Origin: Bacillota bacterium
GTDB taxonomy: Bacteria > Bacillota > Clostridia > Oscillospirales > Ruminococcaceae
Length of the DNA stretch: 27,215 nt
Assembly (NCBI GenBank): GCA_023458875.1
Contig: JAEWXO010000036.1
Coordinates: 1-27,215, forward strand
Direction of reading: 5' to 3'
Positions 14,940-23,564 of this stretch are shown here, one piece after another. The notes under the pieces are model-generated. The model saw nothing but the letters and a program-made list of their open reading frames with translations, ran no database searches and was not told where the DNA came from. The position numbers and the translations under genes were made by a program. How positions within the stretch are numbered: position 1 is the first letter of the stretch; each line of letters starts with the position of its first letter.

Positions 14940-15647
14940 TTATTCCTCTTCTTCGTCATTTTTTACCGGCATAAAAAGAGCGGCGACAGCGGCAGCTGCT
15001 ACAGCACAGATTATTATTGAAAATCCGGAGCTTATATCTGAAAAATAATATGTGAGACAGCTTATTAAAGATGAAATAATAACAGCTGCAAGAACTCCTC
15101 TGCTTTTTTTTGACGGAGGGATTATTATTGCAAGAAACATCCCGTAAATTGCTATTCCAAGTGCGGACTTAAGCCTTGCAGGAAGTATTCCGCCTGCCGC
15201 AGCACCTGCAAAAGTACCAAGGCTCCATCCTATAAAAGGAATTAATATAAGACCGTACATATATTTTTTATTTATAAGCCTTTCCTTTGAAGATGCAACC
15301 GCAAAAATTTCATCAGTTATACCAAATGCGGTTATAAGTCTGTGGGGAGTAGTAAATGATTTATCGAGTTTTTGCGACAGGGAGATACTCATAAGAGCAT
15401 ACCGTATGTTTATAATCAGCTGGGTAAGTGCCATTTCTGCAAATGAACCTGAAGCAGATATTATGTCGAGTCCTGCAAACTGGCCTGCAGAGGTGAGGTT
15501 TGTCATTGAGATTATAACTGCCGCAGGTACAGAGATATGCTGACTTGCAGCCATAAGACCAAATGTAAATGATACGGAAAGATAACCGAGGCCTATAGGG
15601 ATTCCGTCTTTTATTCCCTGCTTTGCAGTTGTTAATGAAAAGTTCAT
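14940..15647 (-). CDS. azlC: AzlC-family branched-chain amino acid exporter, large subunit
   Basis: This 235-aa polytopic membrane protein has AzlC hallmarks: GIKDGIPIGLGYLSVSFTFG near the N-terminus, SAGQFAG near residue 54, NIRYALMS near 81, and FGITDEIFA near 110. The C-terminus is acidic (NDEEEE). An SD of CCGGAGGA precedes the ATG. It is the first gene of the azlCD pair. In B. subtilis the homologous pair exports 4-azaleucine and branched-chain amino acids; the actual substrate here is inferred. No regulator is adjacent in this window. Confidence 0.9.
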   Translation of the reverse strand: MNFSLTTAKQGIKDGIPIGLGYLSVSFTFGLMAASQHISVPAAVIISMTNLTSAGQFAGLDIISASGSFAEMALTQLIINIRYALMSISLSQKLDKSFTTPHRLITAFGITDEIFAVASSKERLINKKYMYGLILIPFIGWSLGTFAGAAAGGILPARLKSALGIAIYGMFLAIIIPPSKKSRGVLAAVIISSLISCLTYYFSDISSGFSIIICAVAAAAVAALFMPVKNDEEEE

Positions 15648-15980
15648 TTGTATTCCTCCGGAAAATAATATTAGAAACTCCGATTTGTGAATCTGACTGA
15701 ATATTAACGTAAAAACATCTGAATTTGAATTATTTTTTACAATGCTATTGAATTAAGATGAAAAATCGTTTATAATATTAGGTGTAGAGAGCTTTTCTTT
15801 TGTTTATTGTTTTGCGACGATTCTTATTATAACAAATCTGAAGCTTTTTTTCTATATCTTCTTTTATTTTTAAATTGAGATGTAAAAAACTTAAAAAACC
15901 AAGCAATATTCATTAATAACGGATATTGCTTGTTTCAGCTGTGATCATACTGACTTTGCGGTTACAATGTGGAAAAAGTA
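15648..15980. other. Intergenic stretch upstream of azlC
   Basis: This 333-bp gap has no convincing coding sequence. It holds the azlC leader, a TGTTATAAT-like extended -10 on the minus strand near 15829-15837 with no good -35, and the terminator of the Cys-rich protein gene at 15895-15931. Confidence 0.5.
15895..15931 (-). terminator. Terminator of the small Cys-rich protein gene
   Basis: On the minus strand AAGCAATAT (15931-15923) pairs with ATATTGCTT (15909-15901), then GGTTTTTT follows. It lies 50 bp past the stop at 15981. Confidence 0.85.
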
Positions 15981-16148
15981 TTATTTATTGAATTTTTTGC
16001 ATGAACGCTGACATTCGGATGCATGAGAGCAGCCGCAGCAGCCTCCTTTTTTCCTGTTATTTATAAGGCGGATAACTGCAAATGTAACGGCAAGTGCCAG
16101 TATAAGGATTATTATTATCGAACCGATATTTTCACGTATAAAACCCAT
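15981..16148 (-). CDS. FeoB-associated Cys-rich membrane protein
   Basis: This 55-aa protein has one N-terminal TM segment (about 8-27, IGSIIIILILALAVTFAVIRLI) and a C-terminal cytoplasmic Cys-rich tail, GGCCGCSHASECQRSC. This layout matches the small 'FeoB-associated Cys-rich membrane protein' family, usually found beside ferrous iron transporters. No feoA or feoB is in this window, so it is an orphan here. The ATG at 16148 gives the usual family start (MGFIRENIGS). A TTG at 16157, with AAAGGA at a better distance, is possible. It is divergent from the ArsR-type regulator gene. Confidence 0.75.
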   Translation of the reverse strand: MGFIRENIGSIIIILILALAVTFAVIRLINNRKKGGCCGCSHASECQRSCKKFNK

Positions 16149-16296
16149 AATTATCAAGCCCGTCCTTTCTGTATTATAATCAGTTTTTCTTTTATAAGGC
16201 ATAATAAGACACAATGATTATAATTCTATTATACTTCATAAAGCTGTAAAATGCTATATGGTAAATCAATTAATTATGTTTTTTCTTTACTGCAAG

Positions 16297-16326
16297 TTGA
16301 CACGTTGAAGTATTACGGTGTATAAT
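16297..16326 (+). promoter_or_regulatory. Promoter of the ArsR/SmtB regulator gene with overlapping palindrome
   Basis: TTGACA (16297-16302), 18 bp, TATAAT (16321-16326). The palindrome ATTATATATAAT (16325-16336) covers the end of the -10 and the probable start site, so it could be the repressor's own operator. A leader hairpin (16351-16383, ATTTTACCC pairing with GGGTAAAAAT) precedes the SD. Confidence 0.65.
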
Positions 16327-16429
16327 TATATATAATATGACTAAATCAATATTTTACCCGTTTTTGAGGCGGTGGGTAAAAATATGCAGACCTGATTAAA
16401 AGCTACATACTACAAAACGGAGGAGAAAC

Positions 16430-16783
16430 ATGGATAAGGAAATGATATGTGAAAACAATCATAAAGACACCGGAACAATAAAAAAATTTTCCGGAAAAAT
16501 GCCTGCTGAGCAGGTACTCTATGATGTAGCTGAATTGTTCAAGGTTTTCGGTGATGCAACACGAATAAAGATACTGTTTGTGCTTCTTGAAAATGAAATG
16601 TGTGTATGTGACATAGCACAGATATTAAATATGCAGCAATCAGCTATTTCACACCAGTTAAGGGTTCTTAAGCAGGCACGTCTTGTAAAATACCGCAGGG
16701 AAGGCAAAACTGTATTTTATTCATTATCGGATTCACATGTGCATACAATGCTGCACCAGGGCATAGATCATGCAAGTGAATAA
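16430..16783 (+). CDS. ArsR/SmtB-family metal-sensing repressor (alpha5 zinc type)
   Basis: This 117-aa winged-helix repressor should bind an operator when metal-free and release it on binding metal. The winged helix spans about 28-98; the recognition helix is MQQSAISHQLRVLKQARLV (68-86), and the wing is YRREGKTVFYSL. Two metal-site signatures are seen. In the alpha3 region, MCVCD (57-61) has Cys58 and Cys60. In alpha5, D101-x-H103-x10-H114-x2-E117 fits the DxH(x10)Hx(2)E zinc motif of SmtB/CzrA exactly. Zn(II) sensing is the simplest reading. The SD GGAGGAG is strong. No efflux ATPase or CDF gene follows; the next gene, 99 bp on, is a solute-binding protein. Confidence 0.9.
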   Translation: MDKEMICENNHKDTGTIKKFSGKMPAEQVLYDVAELFKVFGDATRIKILFVLLENEMCVCDIAQILNMQQSAISHQLRVLKQARLVKYRREGKTVFYSLSDSHVHTMLHQGIDHASE

Positions 16784-16882
16784 ATAGTTATTAAGAAGAT
16801 ATTGCCGGAATATCATAGATGCAAGTATAACCTGCCGTCTCAGATAAATGGGTAAGTTATATTTATGAAAGGATTGAACTGA

Positions 16883-18259
16883 ATGAAAAAGACGAAAAAA
16901 ATATTGGCATCATTAATGGCTATATCAATGACAGCAGCAGTTTCATCATGTAACTCATCAAAGAACAGTTCAAGCGAGGACAAGCTTGATCCTACTATTC
17001 GCAAGGAGCTTTCATCAATAGCGGCATCAGATAAAAGACTTACAGGTGAAATTGAAAACAAGACAATAAAGTGGATGGCCAACTGGGGATTTACAGACGG
17101 TACACATGTTGAATATGCGGTTTTTCAGGAAAGATACGGAGGAAAAGTAGAGGAAACAATTGTTGACTGGTCGGTAAGATATGAAAAACTGGCAACAGCA
17201 ATAAACGGAAATGAGGGAATAGATTTTTTTCCTGCCGGTGATGCAGATGCTTTTCCTAAAGGTGCGATAAAATCAATGTTTGCTCCCGTTGATGATTACA
17301 TAGATTTTAACACGGAGTTATGGAGCGATGTTAAGGCTGTAAATGACATGCTCAAATGGGATGGAAAACATTACGTTATGTGTACTAATATAAGCGGAGG
17401 AAATACAGCTGTATTCTATAACAGGAAAACTATAGAAGAATACGGACTTGATGATCCGGCAGAGCTTTTTAAAGAAGGAAAATGGGACTGGAATACGTTC
17501 AAGGGAATGCTGGAAGAATTCTCAGACCCTGATAACGGACTCTACGGTCTTGACGGATACTGGACAGAAGCGGCGCTTTCGCTGACAACAGGTGTTCCTT
17601 ATGTCGGACTTAAAGACGGAAAGCTCGTAAACAATCTCAGAGATCCGAACCTTGAAAGAGTTCAGAACTTTATGGCTGATTTACACAGATCGGGATGTGT
17701 TATTGATAAGGAAAAGTTTGACTGGAATGAGATGCCGACATTTATCGGTGAGGGTAAGGAGCTGTTTTACCCATGCGGATTATGGGCAGTGTACAAGTCC
17801 CCGTCCGAATGGCAGAAAACCCTGGGAAAAGATGCGTTTTTCGTGCCTATGCCAAAAGACCCGGAGGCAGATGAATATTATATACCTGCTACAGTAGAGG
17901 GCTTTCTTATGGTTTCCGGAGGAAAAAATCCCGAGGGTGTCGCAAAATTTGTTGAGTGTAAGAGGGCAACCCTTCTTAACAAGGCAATGGACGATATAGG
18001 AAACAATCTCCTTATTGATTCATTTGGATGGACACAGGAAATGATAGATATGAGAGATGCGATGACAGAGCTTGCAATAAAAAATCCTGTATTTGATTTC
18101 TACACAGGGGTAAGTGCTGATGTTACTGATACACTTGACAGCGGCGAATATGGCATACGTGCTTCACTTCAGGGCGGTGTTTCATGGGCAGAAACAGTAT
18201 CGGCTTGTTACAATGTTATGGATACATTAATTAAAGACGCAAATGAAGGTATTACCTGA
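16883..18259 (+). CDS. Extracellular solute-binding lipoprotein (ABC family 1, sugar-type)
   Basis: This 458-aa lipoprotein has signal peptide MKKTKKILASLMAISMTAAV and lipobox SSC with Cys23, then a Ser/Asn-rich spacer. The mature part has the periplasmic-binding fold of family 1 (MalE/UgpB-like): TIKWMANWGF at the start, DFFPAGDADAFPKG, KHYVMCTNISGGNTAVFYNRKTIEEYGL, and a ligand-domain run KWDWNTFKGMLEEFSDPDNG. It would capture a carbohydrate or similar solute for an ABC importer. No permease or ATPase gene is adjacent, so it is an orphan in this window. The AAAGGA SD lies about 10 nt before the ATG. A strong hairpin follows the stop. Whether it is cotranscribed with the ArsR gene is uncertain, since no clear terminator separates them. 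Confidence 0.88.
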   Translation: MKKTKKILASLMAISMTAAVSSCNSSKNSSSEDKLDPTIRKELSSIAASDKRLTGEIENKTIKWMANWGFTDGTHVEYAVFQERYGGKVEETIVDWSVRYEKLATAINGNEGIDFFPAGDADAFPKGAIKSMFAPVDDYIDFNTELWSDVKAVNDMLKWDGKHYVMCTNISGGNTAVFYNRKTIEEYGLDDPAELFKEGKWDWNTFKGMLEEFSDPDNGLYGLDGYWTEAALSLTTGVPYVGLKDGKLVNNLRDPNLERVQNFMADLHRSGCVIDKEKFDWNEMPTFIGEGKELFYPCGLWAVYKSPSEWQKTLGKDAFFVPMPKDPEADEYYIPATVEGFLMVSGGKNPEGVAKFVECKRATLLNKAMDDIGNNLLIDSFGWTQEMIDMRDAMTELAIKNPVFDFYTGVSADVTDTLDSGEYGIRASLQGGVSWAETVSACYNVMDTLIKDANEGIT

Positions 18260-18260
18260 T

Positions 18261-18295
18261 AAAAAAAGGGGGGGTTGCCTCAAAAGGCAGCCCCC
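18261..18295. terminator. Shared terminator overlapping the end of the radical SAM gene
   Basis: GGGGGTTGCCT (18270-18280) pairs with AGGCAGCCCCC (18285-18295, one G-U). On the minus strand the stem runs into TTTTTTT (18267-18261). The minus-strand gene's last codons and stop (18282-18280) lie inside this hairpin. It also follows the solute-binding protein gene on the plus strand, where the T tract is weak. Confidence 0.85.
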
Positions 18296-19230
18296 TGTGT
18301 ATATTTTCCCTGATAGGAGCTTCTTCTTAAAAGCTCCTTGTCGATTCCGTTGATTACTGATTTTTTATTTAAAGTCCATAGTGGTGCAATTAATGTAGCT
18401 CTGCTTCCGTCACCTGTTACACGTTCAATTATTGTATCAGGATGCATAATTTCTATCTGGTCACAGACAATATTTATATATTCCTGAAGTTCTGGAATGT
18501 TAAAAGGATGACAATTGTATTCTTCTGCCAGTCGTGTGCCGTTAATAATGTGAAGCATGTGTATTTTTACACTGTGCGGTCTGAGGGCACTTACCCTTGA
18601 GGCAGTTTCAATCATCATTTCACGTGTTTCACCGGGAAGACCGTTAATAATGTGAACACATATATTGATTCCTTTGCTGTGAAGAAAATTATATGTTCTG
18701 ATAAATTCTTCATATGTGTGACACCTGTTTATTTTTTCTGCTGTATGATCAAATACTGTCTGAAGTCCAAGTTCAACGGTCAGATATGTTTGGCTGTTAA
18801 GGTAAGAAAGATACTCAGCCATTTCATCTGTTATACAGTCAGCGCGTGTAGCTATTGAAATGCCTACGCAGTCATCAAATGCCAGGGCCTCTTCAAACAT
18901 AGGCCTCAGTATATTTACCGGTGCATATGTGTTTGAACCGGCCTGAAAATACGCAATATACAGGCAGTCATGCCATTTGTGTGACAGAAGTTCTTTTTGT
19001 GCTGCAAGCTGTCCGGTTATTGTATCATACCTGTTCCCTGAAAAGTCACCGCTCAGTGAAGCGGAACAATAAGTGCATCCGCCGGTACCTTTTGTTCCGT
19101 CCCTATTAGGACAGTTTGCCCCGGCATTTAATGACAATTTAATAACTTTTTTGCCAAATCTACTTCTGAGATAGGAATTTTGTGTAAGATATCGCTTGGT
19201 GCTGTTGATGTTTTCTTCAGTTTTGGGCAT
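18280..19230 (-). CDS. TIGR01212-type radical SAM protein (YhcC-like)
   Basis: This 316-aa radical SAM protein is expected to be cytoplasmic with one [4Fe-4S] cluster. The cluster motif is the unusual C-x11-C-x2-C, CPNRDGTKGTGGCTYC (Cys40, Cys52, Cys55), diagnostic of the YhcC/TIGR01212 group. Further conserved runs are YFQAGSNTYAP, VGISIATRADC and VELGLQT, typical of the Elp3-like radical SAM barrel. The physiological reaction of the family is not established. The ATG at 19230 is preferred because AAGGA lies 9 nt upstream; an in-frame TTG at 19239 has no SD. The C-terminus is encoded within the terminator hairpin. Confidence 0.92.
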   Translation of the reverse strand: MPKTEENINSTKRYLTQNSYLRSRFGKKVIKLSLNAGANCPNRDGTKGTGGCTYCSASLSGDFSGNRYDTITGQLAAQKELLSHKWHDCLYIAYFQAGSNTYAPVNILRPMFEEALAFDDCVGISIATRADCITDEMAEYLSYLNSQTYLTVELGLQTVFDHTAEKINRCHTYEEFIRTYNFLHSKGINICVHIINGLPGETREMMIETASRVSALRPHSVKIHMLHIINGTRLAEEYNCHPFNIPELQEYINIVCDQIEIMHPDTIIERVTGDGSRATLIAPLWTLNKKSVINGIDKELLRRSSYQGKYTQGAAF

Positions 19231-19276
19231 ATAGGACAATCCTTTTTGTGTATTATGTTATATTATTATTAATATA

Positions 19277-19305
19277 TTGATTTTATAACGGCAATATGTT
19301 ATAAT
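19277..19305 (+). promoter_or_regulatory. Promoter of the epimerase-like gene
   Basis: TTGATT (19277-19282), 17 bp, TATAAT (19300-19305), about 80 bp before the ATG. Confidence 0.7.
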
Positions 19306-19385
19306 TATAGCGTAAAATGTACTAAATGTATTATACTATAGTTTTTATATAATAGCAATAATAAATTGCAGAGGAAGTGTGAGAT

Positions 19386-20336
19386 ATGAATGTATTGATT
19401 ACCGGTGCGTGCGGCCTGATCGGTGAAAAAATCTGTTCCGGTATATTGAAAAAGGAGAACAAAGTAATTGCAACTGATATAAATCCAAGTGAGTATAACG
19501 AAGGAAAAGCAAATTACAGATTTGTCCAGGCTGATGTAAATGACAGAGATGTATTTGACGAGCTGTTTAAGGAAGAAAAATTTGATGTTGTCATTCACTG
19601 TGCATGTACTGTTGATAATGATTTTGGACATATTGTTACTGAAAATGAAATTAAACGGAGCGCTGTCTTTGACAGCTTTATATACACATCAGCTGTTGCT
19701 GCCGGTGTCAAAAAATTCATTCTTTTAAGTACAAGTCAGGTATATGAGCTGCCTAAAACAAGAGAGCCTATCCGTGAAACAGATAAACTCCGGCTTGTTA
19801 CAAACTATGCAAAGTTAAAATATGATTCGGAAAGAAAACTCGCATCCTCAATAAACAAACAGACTGAAATGATTGCTATTGTACTGAGAGTGGCACCTAT
19901 ATATACAGGAACCTATCTTGACAACCTTGTAAATAAAATACTTGATTCGGACAATAAAATGTTTGTATACCGTAACGGTGACTATGGATTTCAGTTTTGC
20001 TGTCTTCATAATCTGGTTGATTTTATATTATGTTTTATCAGAATGAAAGACGACAAAAAATACATAGGAATATACAACGTTTCAGATCCTAATATAATCT
20101 CCGTACGTGAAATAATAAAATTTGTCAGATCAAAAAATAAATACGGCCCTGTTATTCAGCGTAATATAACTTCTGATATGGTCAAAGCAAAGCTTGCCAA
20201 GATAACAGACAGGGAGCAGATGAAGACAAATTACAGATACAATGACCTGGATACGTTTTTTAACAATAACCTTCTTGACGGAACGAAATCCAACAGTATA
20301 TGTAATTTCAGATGGAATATCGATAATACAAAATAA
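19386..20336 (+). CDS. NAD-dependent epimerase/dehydratase (extended SDR)
   Basis: This 316-aa protein has the extended short-chain dehydrogenase fold. The Rossmann glycine motif is TGACGLIG (6-13), an acidic residue for NAD follows at ATDIN, and D50-V is the adenine-contacting pair. LLSTSQVYE provides the catalytic Ser/Thr and NYAKLK the YxxxK pair. Such enzymes act on nucleotide sugars (for example UDP-hexose 4-epimerases) or related substrates; which substrate is not decided. The SD AGAGGAAG is present. The gene is flanked by a promoter and a strong terminator, and lies convergent to the polymerase-like gene, so a role in surface polysaccharide is only suggested. Confidence 0.85.
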   Translation: MNVLITGACGLIGEKICSGILKKENKVIATDINPSEYNEGKANYRFVQADVNDRDVFDELFKEEKFDVVIHCACTVDNDFGHIVTENEIKRSAVFDSFIYTSAVAAGVKKFILLSTSQVYELPKTREPIRETDKLRLVTNYAKLKYDSERKLASSINKQTEMIAIVLRVAPIYTGTYLDNLVNKILDSDNKMFVYRNGDYGFQFCCLHNLVDFILCFIRMKDDKKYIGIYNVSDPNIISVREIIKFVRSKNKYGPVIQRNITSDMVKAKLAKITDREQMKTNYRYNDLDTFFNNNLLDGTKSNSICNFRWNIDNTK

Positions 20337-20378
20337 AAAAATTACAGTATCTTTTAAAGATACTGTAATTTTTTTTGT
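20335..20378. terminator. Bidirectional terminator between the epimerase and polymerase-like genes
   Basis: ATTACAGTATCTTT (20341-20354) pairs with AAAGATACTGTAAT (20356-20369), flanked by six A residues before and a run of T after. It can stop both convergent genes. Confidence 0.88.
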
Positions 20379-20389
20379 TTATTAAAGGC

Positions 20390-21958
20390 TTAAGCGTTTA
20401 CTTTCTGTTCCTCGGGTTTTTTAAGAGTGCTGCAGCTTATTCCTAATATCAGCCATATAAACGGTGAAACAGTAGGGGCGCTTGTGTTTATAAAGCTTAT
20501 AAATATGTATGATACAATGCTCAGGAAAACAGCACAGAAAATCCAGTCTGCTTTTTCTGAAAAGAATTTTGCAGCTTGTTTTACAGCACTGACAAGGGCG
20601 TATACTACTGCAGTAATAAAGCTTATACAGAACGGAATACCGAATGATGCTGCATAGAACAGATATTCATTGTATGGTCTGTCAAATGTAAAGTCAGGCT
20701 TATATCCGCTAATCATAAGTCCCTGAGTATGATCCATCTGAGGAATAATAAAGCTGTCAGGACCAACGCCTGTTACAGGGAATTTTTTAATAAATTCAAA
20801 GGCCTTATCCCAGAGATAAGAGTATAATGATGAAATGCTGTCTATTTCAAACGGATTATCTCTGAAGCGATATTCCCCGAATGAATATAGCCTTCTGAAG
20901 CCGTCCTGCCATATTATACTGCCGTCATAAAGCGTAAAACCATCAATAAACATTATTGACAATGCTGCTGCAAAGCCGATTATCATCAGAAGAAATGATA
21001 AAAAAGGTTTAAAATCAGCACTTTTCTTTTTCTTGCTTATTATTGCAACGATGAAAAATGTAACAGTAATAACTGCAGCAGATATAAGTCCGATAAGAGT
21101 CTGGGTTTTTATTATAAAAAATGCAAATGGAATAATAGCTATTTTATAAAATAAGCGTCGTTTTGCGGATTTGTCATAGCATGATCCGGCAAGTGCTATT
21201 GAAAGTCCCACTGAAAGAAGTGATACAAGAAATACAGGACTTCCTGTAGCTCCGCTTGGAAGATAAAAATCTGTCTTTGTCTCATACCTGAGGCTACCAT
21301 AGAATTCAGGGAATGACGGTAAAAACTGCAGCGCTGACCAGATACACTGTACGGATATTATTATTATAAAAGCATCAAATATTCGTTTTACGGCAGCCTT
21401 GTCTGATATTGAAATACCGCCGAGAAATACAAGCATATAACTGAGATATGTCATAAAGCCTTCGTATCTGCCGAATCTGTAGCCTAAAAACCATGTATAA
21501 TCCGGTACACCTGAAAATGAATTAAGTGAGGATATGTACATAAATATGAACATTACAAGAACAGCAATACACGGAATGAGTTGTTTTTTAGTAAGAGTCT
21601 GCTTGATAAGTGCAATAATAAATATACTTGCACCTAATATTCCTATAACAGCAAGTGTAAATGAGGGCAGTGCGCGCCAGTCATGGAGAATGGAATATAT
21701 AAATTCAGAGCTTTCATAATTTTCCCACATTGGGTAGCCCTCTGTAGTACCTATTGTGGATGCTTTACATGCTATAAGCTCAGTTGCACATGAAATTACA
21801 GAAAGTATAATAAATCCGATAATTAGCGAATATGAAGCAAATTTGTTGAACTGTTCATAGGTCATATTAAGTATAAAATTAGACTTTTCCGTTGTGTGGA
21901 AAATAGTTTTGTGCATTTTCTGTTTTTTCTCATCCATACTAAAAACAAATCCTTTCAT
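20390..21958 (-). CDS. O-antigen ligase / polysaccharide polymerase-like membrane protein (Wzy_C type)
   Basis: This 522-aa protein has about ten to twelve hydrophobic TM segments starting near residue 40. The signature of the O-antigen ligase/polymerase superfamily is seen near the C-terminus: FPVTGVGPDSF (about 393-403), then in the large extracytoplasmic loop RPYNEYLFYAASFGIP (about 430-445), which carries the usual N-E-hydrophobic run. The family joins or transfers glycan chains on the outer side of the membrane; in a monoderm it would act on a cell-wall or exopolysaccharide, which is inferred. The ATG at 21958 has little SD; an ATG at 21937 has AAAGGA 12 nt upstream and may be the real start. 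It lies 46 bp after rny, with a hairpin between them. Confidence 0.8.
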   Translation of the reverse strand: MKGFVFSMDEKKQKMHKTIFHTTEKSNFILNMTYEQFNKFASYSLIIGFIILSVISCATELIACKASTIGTTEGYPMWENYESSEFIYSILHDWRALPSFTLAVIGILGASIFIIALIKQTLTKKQLIPCIAVLVMFIFMYISSLNSFSGVPDYTWFLGYRFGRYEGFMTYLSYMLVFLGGISISDKAAVKRIFDAFIIIISVQCIWSALQFLPSFPEFYGSLRYETKTDFYLPSGATGSPVFLVSLLSVGLSIALAGSCYDKSAKRRLFYKIAIIPFAFFIIKTQTLIGLISAAVITVTFFIVAIISKKKKSADFKPFLSFLLMIIGFAAALSIMFIDGFTLYDGSIIWQDGFRRLYSFGEYRFRDNPFEIDSISSLYSYLWDKAFEFIKKFPVTGVGPDSFIIPQMDHTQGLMISGYKPDFTFDRPYNEYLFYAASFGIPFCISFITAVVYALVSAVKQAAKFFSEKADWIFCAVFLSIVSYIFISFINTSAPTVSPFIWLILGISCSTLKKPEEQKVNA

Positions 21959-21965
21959 TTCAGAT

Positions 21966-21999
21966 AAAGATACCCTACTTTTTGCGGTAGGGTATCTTT
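21966..21999 (-). terminator. 13-bp hairpin between rny and the polymerase-like gene
   Basis: AAAGATACCCTAC (21966-21978) and GTAGGGTATCTTT (21987-21999) are perfect complements with an 8-nt loop. It fills the gap between the rny stop (22005) and the next start (21958). On the minus strand the trailing T tract is short (CTTTATCTG), so partial termination is likely. Confidence 0.75.
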
Positions 22000-22004
22000 T
22001 ACTT

Positions 22005-23564
22005 TTATTTTGCGTATTCTATTGCTCGGCTTTCACGGATCATGTGAACCTTAATCTGTCCCGGATAATCCATTTCATTTTCAATCTGCTTAACTATATC
22101 ACGTGATACAAGAACCATTTTTTCGTCATTTATTACTTCAGGGAGTACCATGATTCTTACTTCACGGCCTGCCTGAACAGCAAAGCACTTGTCAACACCC
22201 TCATATGATGAGCATATTTCTTCAAGCTTCTGAAGACGTTTGATATAGCTTTCGTAATTTTCGCTTCTTGCCGCAGGTCTTGCAGCAGATATAGCATCTG
22301 CAGCCTGTACAATACAAGCGATTACTGTAGTAGGTTCTACGTCATTATGGTGGGCTTCAATAGCGTGGATGACTTCAGGGCTTTCCTTGTACTTTTTACA
22401 TACATCTACGCCTATCTGAACGTGTGAGCCTTCTATTTCAGCTGTCAGGGCCTTTCCTATATCGTGGAGAAGTCCTGCACGTCTTGCCATATTAGCGTCG
22501 ACACCAAGCTCAGAAGCAAGTATTCCTGAGAGCTGTGCTACCTCGATAGAATGATTAAGTACGTTCTGGCGGTAGCTTGTACGGAATCTCAGACGACCGA
22601 TAAGCTTGATAAGCTCATGATTGATATTGTGAACATTTGTTTCAAGTACGGCACGGTCGCCTTCCTGCTTGATTTTGTGTTCAACCTCGCGTCTTGCCTT
22701 ATCAACCATTTCTTCGATTCTTGTTGGATGAATTCGTCCGTCTGCAATAAGTCTTTCAAGAGCAATCCTTGCAACTTCACGTCTTAGCTGATCAAAGCAT
22801 GATAATGTTATTGCCTCAGGTGTATCATCAATAATAAGATCAACACCTGTAAGAGTTTCAAGGGTTCTGATGTTTCTTCCCTCACGGCCTATTATACGGC
22901 CCTTCATTTCATCGTTAGGGAGTGCGACAACAGATACAGAGGACTCTGATACCTGTTCAGCTGCACATTTTGCAATTGCAAGAGAAATGTAGTTTCTGGC
23001 TTTTTCATCGCAGGAATCTTTGATCTGCTGCTCGTAATTAGCAATTTTAAGAGCTTTTTCATGTACAAGATCTGATTCAAGCTGTGATATAATATAATCC
23101 TTTGCCTGCTCTCTTGTGAATTCTGAAATTCTTTCAAGAATATCCATTTGGTTTTTCTTGATTATTTCTGCTTCATTCAGTTTTTCATCAGCTGATTTGA
23201 TTTTGTTCTGGAGAATTTCCTCTTTACGTTCAAGATTATCGTTTTTCTTGTCGAGGTTTTCCTCCTTCTGCTGAATTCTTCTTTCCTGTCTTGAAATGTC
23301 TGCGCGTCTGTCTTTGATTTCTTTATCAGCTTCTGATTTTAATTTGTAAATTTCATCTTTAGCTTCAACAAGTGCGGCTTTTTTCTTGCTTTCAGATTCG
23401 ATTTTAGCGTTTTCAATAATTCTCTCCGCTTCTTTTTCAGCGGAACCAATTGCAGCCTCGGCTTGCTTTTGTCTGTAAGAAATACCTTGTTTAAAACAAA
23501 TAAAACCTGATATGCAGGCACCTATTATTAGAGCTAATAAACCAACAACAACTGTTGTTAACAT
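22005..23564 (-). CDS. rny: Ribonuclease Y
   Basis: This 519-aa membrane-anchored endoribonuclease starts mRNA decay in Firmicutes. The domain order is normal: an N-terminal TM helix (about 3-26), a long charged coiled coil (about 30-170), a KH domain with GRIIGREGRNIRTLE (about 222-236), and an HD domain with LLHDIGKA (His367, Asp368) and AHHNDVEP. The common ARPGAR stretch reads ARPAAR here. The ATG at 23564 is preferred because AGGAGG lies 11 nt upstream; an in-frame TTG at 23573 is too close to the SD. It is transcribed towards the polymerase-like gene through the hairpin at 21966-21999. A possible promoter, TTGAAG-16-TACTAT, lies near 23665-23638 on the minus strand. Confidence 0.97.
   Translation of the reverse strand: MLTTVVVGLLALIIGACISGFICFKQGISYRQKQAEAAIGSAEKEAERIIENAKIESESKKKAALVEAKDEIYKLKSEADKEIKDRRADISRQERRIQQKEENLDKKNDNLERKEEILQNKIKSADEKLNEAEIIKKNQMDILERISEFTREQAKDYIISQLESDLVHEKALKIANYEQQIKDSCDEKARNYISLAIAKCAAEQVSESSVSVVALPNDEMKGRIIGREGRNIRTLETLTGVDLIIDDTPEAITLSCFDQLRREVARIALERLIADGRIHPTRIEEMVDKARREVEHKIKQEGDRAVLETNVHNINHELIKLIGRLRFRTSYRQNVLNHSIEVAQLSGILASELGVDANMARRAGLLHDIGKALTAEIEGSHVQIGVDVCKKYKESPEVIHAIEAHHNDVEPTTVIACIVQAADAISAARPAARSENYESYIKRLQKLEEICSSYEGVDKCFAVQAGREVRIMVLPEVINDEKMVLVSRDIVKQIENEMDYPGQIKVHMIRESRAIEYAK

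Noticed and set aside
23339..23521. Lys-rich minus-strand frame inside rny
   Set aside because: It is a frame shadow of the coiled-coil coding region of ribonuclease Y.
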